From Opitutaceae bacterium (GTDB lineage Bacteria; Verrucomicrobiota; Verrucomicrobiia; Opitutales; Opitutaceae), in contig JAEUHC010000022.1 of the NCBI GenBank assembly GCA_016794785.1, forward strand, positions 1-39,733: 39,733 nt of DNA, written 5' to 3'. Position 1 is the first letter of the stretch. The number at the start of each line of letters is the position of its first letter. Under the pieces are notes generated by a model. That model did not search any database. It had not been told where the DNA came from and saw nothing but the letters and a program-made list of their open reading frames with translations. Shown here one piece after another: positions 39,595-39,733 of this stretch. A program made the position numbers and the translations under genes.

Positions 39595-39733
39595 CTAGCA
39601 ACGGTGTTCAGGAAACAAGGATAAAGTCGGGGTTTTTGAGGAGGCGGTTGAGGAGGACAGTGAGTTTTCGCATGACGGCGGTGAGGGCGACCTTGGCGGG
39701 TTTGCCCCGGTCGCGGAGCCGCTGGTAGAAGGC
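39595..39733 (-). mobile_element. IS110-type element, 3' end only (right copy, inverted)
   Basis: This is the reverse complement of 41-179 with one silent difference in the transposase tail. The boundary is at 39595, after which the flanking sequence is unrelated to the left flank. The rest of the element lies off the window to the right. Confidence 0.82.
39608..39733 (-). CDS. IS110-family transposase, C-terminal 41 residues (partial)
   Basis: The frame enters from the right edge and ends at the TGA complement at 39608-39610. Its 41 residues (from AFYQRLRDRGKPAKV) are identical to the last 41 of the left copy; the single base change is AAC against AAT for Asn. The two transposases therefore point inward toward each other across the window. 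Confidence 0.8.
   Translation of the reverse strand, partial: AFYQRLRDRGKPAKVALTAVMRKLTVLLNRLLKNPDFILVS

Overview
The window is GC-rich bacterial chromosome with the gene content of a polysaccharide-degrading verrucomicrobium, most likely an Opitutaceae relative. The signs are three formylglycine-type sulfatases, a TonB-dependent receptor with the LSPFEV / GYQA type of mature N-terminus, a PSD1 cytochrome next to a DUF1501 protein, many exported sugar-handling enzymes, and palindromic repeats between genes. The assignment is inferred from gene families; there is no rRNA or marker gene that settles it. No tRNA, rRNA, CRISPR array, plasmid or phage module was seen.

Layout. Both ends are the 3' ends of two nearly identical IS110-type elements in inverted orientation (1-179 and 39595-39733), so the window may be a complete contig broken at repeats. 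After the left IS come a small membrane protein, a decayed stretch holding a REP palindrome (about 515-962), and a minus-strand SDR dehydrogenase. Positions 1972-7443 run on the plus strand: exported TIM-barrel sugar isomerase, sulfatase, DUF2490 outer-membrane protein, iduronate-sulfatase-like enzyme, lipoprotein. A third sulfatase (minus, 7463-9283) diverges from a toroid/PHP fusion protein, a TonB receptor and a Tat-exported Gfo/Idh/MocA oxidoreductase (plus, 9367-16033). Next is a six-gene minus-strand operon (20591 to 16206) that looks like catabolism of L-fucose or a related sugar: 3-epimerase-like TIM barrel, FucU/RbsD mutarotase, L-galactose/L-fucose-dehydrogenase-like aldo-keto reductase, zinc dehydrogenase and a secreted protein of unknown function. 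Divergent from it is the PSD1/DUF1501 pair (20723-25393). A minus-strand pair (DUF1537 kinase, D-2-hydroxyacid dehydrogenase) follows.

The right third is mostly housekeeping: mpl (murein recycling), a four-PDZ HtrA-like protease overlapping a catalytically dead paralogue, an orphan histidine kinase, rimO preceded by a 32-residue basic protein gene and a terminator-like hairpin, a seven-repeat FG-GAP propeller, and korAB.

How it works together (inference): sulfatases trim sulfate from a sulfated glycan, the TonB receptor imports products, periplasmic isomerase and oxidoreductase modify them, and the minus-strand operon oxidises a deoxy- or acid-sugar product. Two families of palindromic elements sit only between genes. 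Most start codons have a C/T-rich leader in place of a Shine-Dalgarno sequence.
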